Shown here piece after piece: positions 7,226 through 7,865 of a DNA stretch of 7,865 nt; the first letter of the stretch is position 1; each line of letters starts with the position of its first letter. The translations under genes were made by a program, and so were the position numbers. Under the pieces are notes generated by a model. That model was not told the DNA's origin. It made no database searches and saw only the letters and a program-made list of their open reading frames with translations. This DNA is from an uncultured Lachnospiraceae bacterium. Its GTDB lineage: Bacteria > Bacillota > Clostridia > Lachnospirales > Lachnospiraceae. Location: contig CACZQT010000449.1 in NCBI GenBank assembly GCA_902783295.1, forward strand, positions 1 through 7,865, written 5' to 3'.

Positions 7226-7258
7226 GCCTAAAGCACAATATATAGGACGATATAAGGC
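7226..7258 (+). other. Imperfect hairpin in the rubrerythrin leader
   Basis: GCCT (7226-7229) can pair with AGGC (7255-7258), and inside it TATAT (7239-7243) with ATATA (7250-7254) around a 6-nt loop, leaving a one-sided 9-nt bulge. It ends 17 nt before the AAAGGAG (7276-7282). It may shape mRNA stability, or the AT-rich dyad may instead be a protein-binding site. It is AT-rich, so chance is not excluded, and it does not match the PerR box consensus well. Confidence 0.3.
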
Positions 7259-7289
7259 TTCAAATACAATTCAGTAAAGGAGTATCACT

Positions 7290-7832
7290 ATGGCTAAGTT
7301 TGTATGTCAGGTTTGCGGTTATGTTCATGAAGGCGATGCGGCTCCGGAGTTCTGCCCTGTTTGCAAAGCTCCTGCCAGCAAGTTCACAGAGATGAAGGAT
7401 GAGATGACCTGGGCGGCTGAACATGTAGTCGGCGTAGCACAGGGTGTTCCGGAAGATATCCTGGCGGATCTGCGGGCGAATTTCACCGGCGAATGCTCTG
7501 AGGTAGGTATGTATCTGGCGATGGCACGCGTGGCTTTCCGCGAAGGCTATCCGGAAATCGGCCTGTACTGGGAGAAGGCTGCCTATGAAGAAGCCGAGCA
7601 TGCTGCGAAGTTCGCGGAACTGCTGGGCGAAGTTGTCACGGACAGCACGAAGAAGAATCTGGAAATGCGTGTGGAAGCTGAAAACGGTGCTACCGCCGGC
7701 AAGACGGACCTTGCGAAGCGCGCCAAGGCTCTGAACCTGGATGCGATCCATGACACCGTGCATGAAATGGCCCGCGACGAGGCAAGACACGGAAAGGCAT
7801 TCAAGGGTCTGCTGGAGAGGTACTTCGGCTAA
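7290..7832 (+). CDS. Reverse-order rubrerythrin (N-terminal rubredoxin domain, C-terminal diiron ferritin-like domain)
   Basis: Reverse rubrerythrins of anaerobes act as cytoplasmic peroxidases: the rubredoxin FeS4 centre takes electrons from NADH via a reductase and passes them to a diiron site that reduces hydrogen peroxide to water. In this 180-residue protein the rubredoxin-like domain comes first, with C6-x2-C9 and C22-x2-C25. The four-helix domain follows, with E68 in TGECSE, E101-A-E-H104 in EEAEHAAKF, the E129/E131 segment, and E164-x2-H167 in DEARHGKAF as probable iron ligands. The order is opposite to classical Desulfovibrio rubrerythrin and matches the C. acetobutylicum reverse type, often annotated NADH peroxidase. 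AAAGGAG (7276-7282) lies 7 nt before the ATG. It has its own promoter, is 134 nt from the HAD gene, and may be followed by another gene 15 nt downstream. Peroxide control by PerR is common in relatives, but no clear box is seen. Confidence 0.95.
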   Translation: MAKFVCQVCGYVHEGDAAPEFCPVCKAPASKFTEMKDEMTWAAEHVVGVAQGVPEDILADLRANFTGECSEVGMYLAMARVAFREGYPEIGLYWEKAAYEEAEHAAKFAELLGEVVTDSTKKNLEMRVEAENGATAGKTDLAKRAKALNLDAIHDTVHEMARDEARHGKAFKGLLERYFG

Positions 7833-7847
7833 GTAATTGGAGAAACA

Positions 7848-7865
7848 ATGAGCAAAAGAGCAATT
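7848..7865 (+). CDS. Start of a further gene (partial, six codons)
   Basis: An ATG at 7848 opens a frame (MSKRAI) that runs off the window. GGAG at 7839-7842 lies 5 nt upstream and the gap from the rubrerythrin stop is only 15 nt, which fits a co-transcribed gene. Six codons are too few to identify the product. Confidence 0.5.

Noticed and set aside
7186..7245. Short reading frames (ATG at 7186, 19 codons, and ATG at 7175, 14 codons) before rubrerythrin as leader peptides
   Set aside because: Both start at or before the predicted transcription start, have no ribosome binding site, and show no codon run suggesting attenuation.

Overview
The window looks like chromosomal housekeeping DNA from an anaerobic Gram-positive bacterium. 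It most resembles class Clostridia, perhaps Lachnospiraceae, though that narrower placement is tentative. The grounds are strong AGGAG-type ribosome binding sites before every gene, sigma-A-like promoters, a DtxR-family regulator of the clostridial type, a B. subtilis ExoA-like AP endonuclease, and a rubrerythrin with the rubredoxin domain at the N-terminus, a form typical of obligate anaerobes. GC content is moderate.

Layout. On the minus strand at the left edge lies the first 110 codons of a DtxR/MntR-family metal-dependent repressor, cut by the window. A divergent intergenic region of about 295 bp (333-627) follows. It holds a promoter for the repressor, candidate metal-repressor operators, and a separate promoter for the plus-strand genes. 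Next comes a tight plus-strand run of five genes with gaps of 9-33 nt and no terminator between them: sbcD (628-1776), sbcC (1810-5001), a GreA/GreB-type transcript cleavage factor (5013-5519), an ExoIII/ExoA-type AP endonuclease (5551-6321) and a Cof-type HAD phosphatase (6331-7155). After a 134-nt gap with its own promoter comes a reverse-order rubrerythrin (7290-7832). The first six codons of a likely further gene start at 7848.

How the genes fit together. SbcD and SbcC form the Mre11/Rad50-type nuclease-ATPase that opens DNA hairpins and blocked double-strand ends. The AP endonuclease repairs abasic and oxidised 3' ends. The Gre factor rescues backtracked RNA polymerase, a common consequence of damaged templates. 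Rubrerythrin removes peroxide, and the DtxR-type repressor probably limits free iron or manganese. A shared theme of genome protection under oxidative and metal stress is plausible, but it is inferred from gene order, not shown. The HAD phosphatase has no evident link to that theme.

I did not find a clearly new system. The points most worth a second look are the coupling of a Gre-type factor to a DNA repair operon, the candidate operators in the divergent region, and the structured leader of the rubrerythrin gene.
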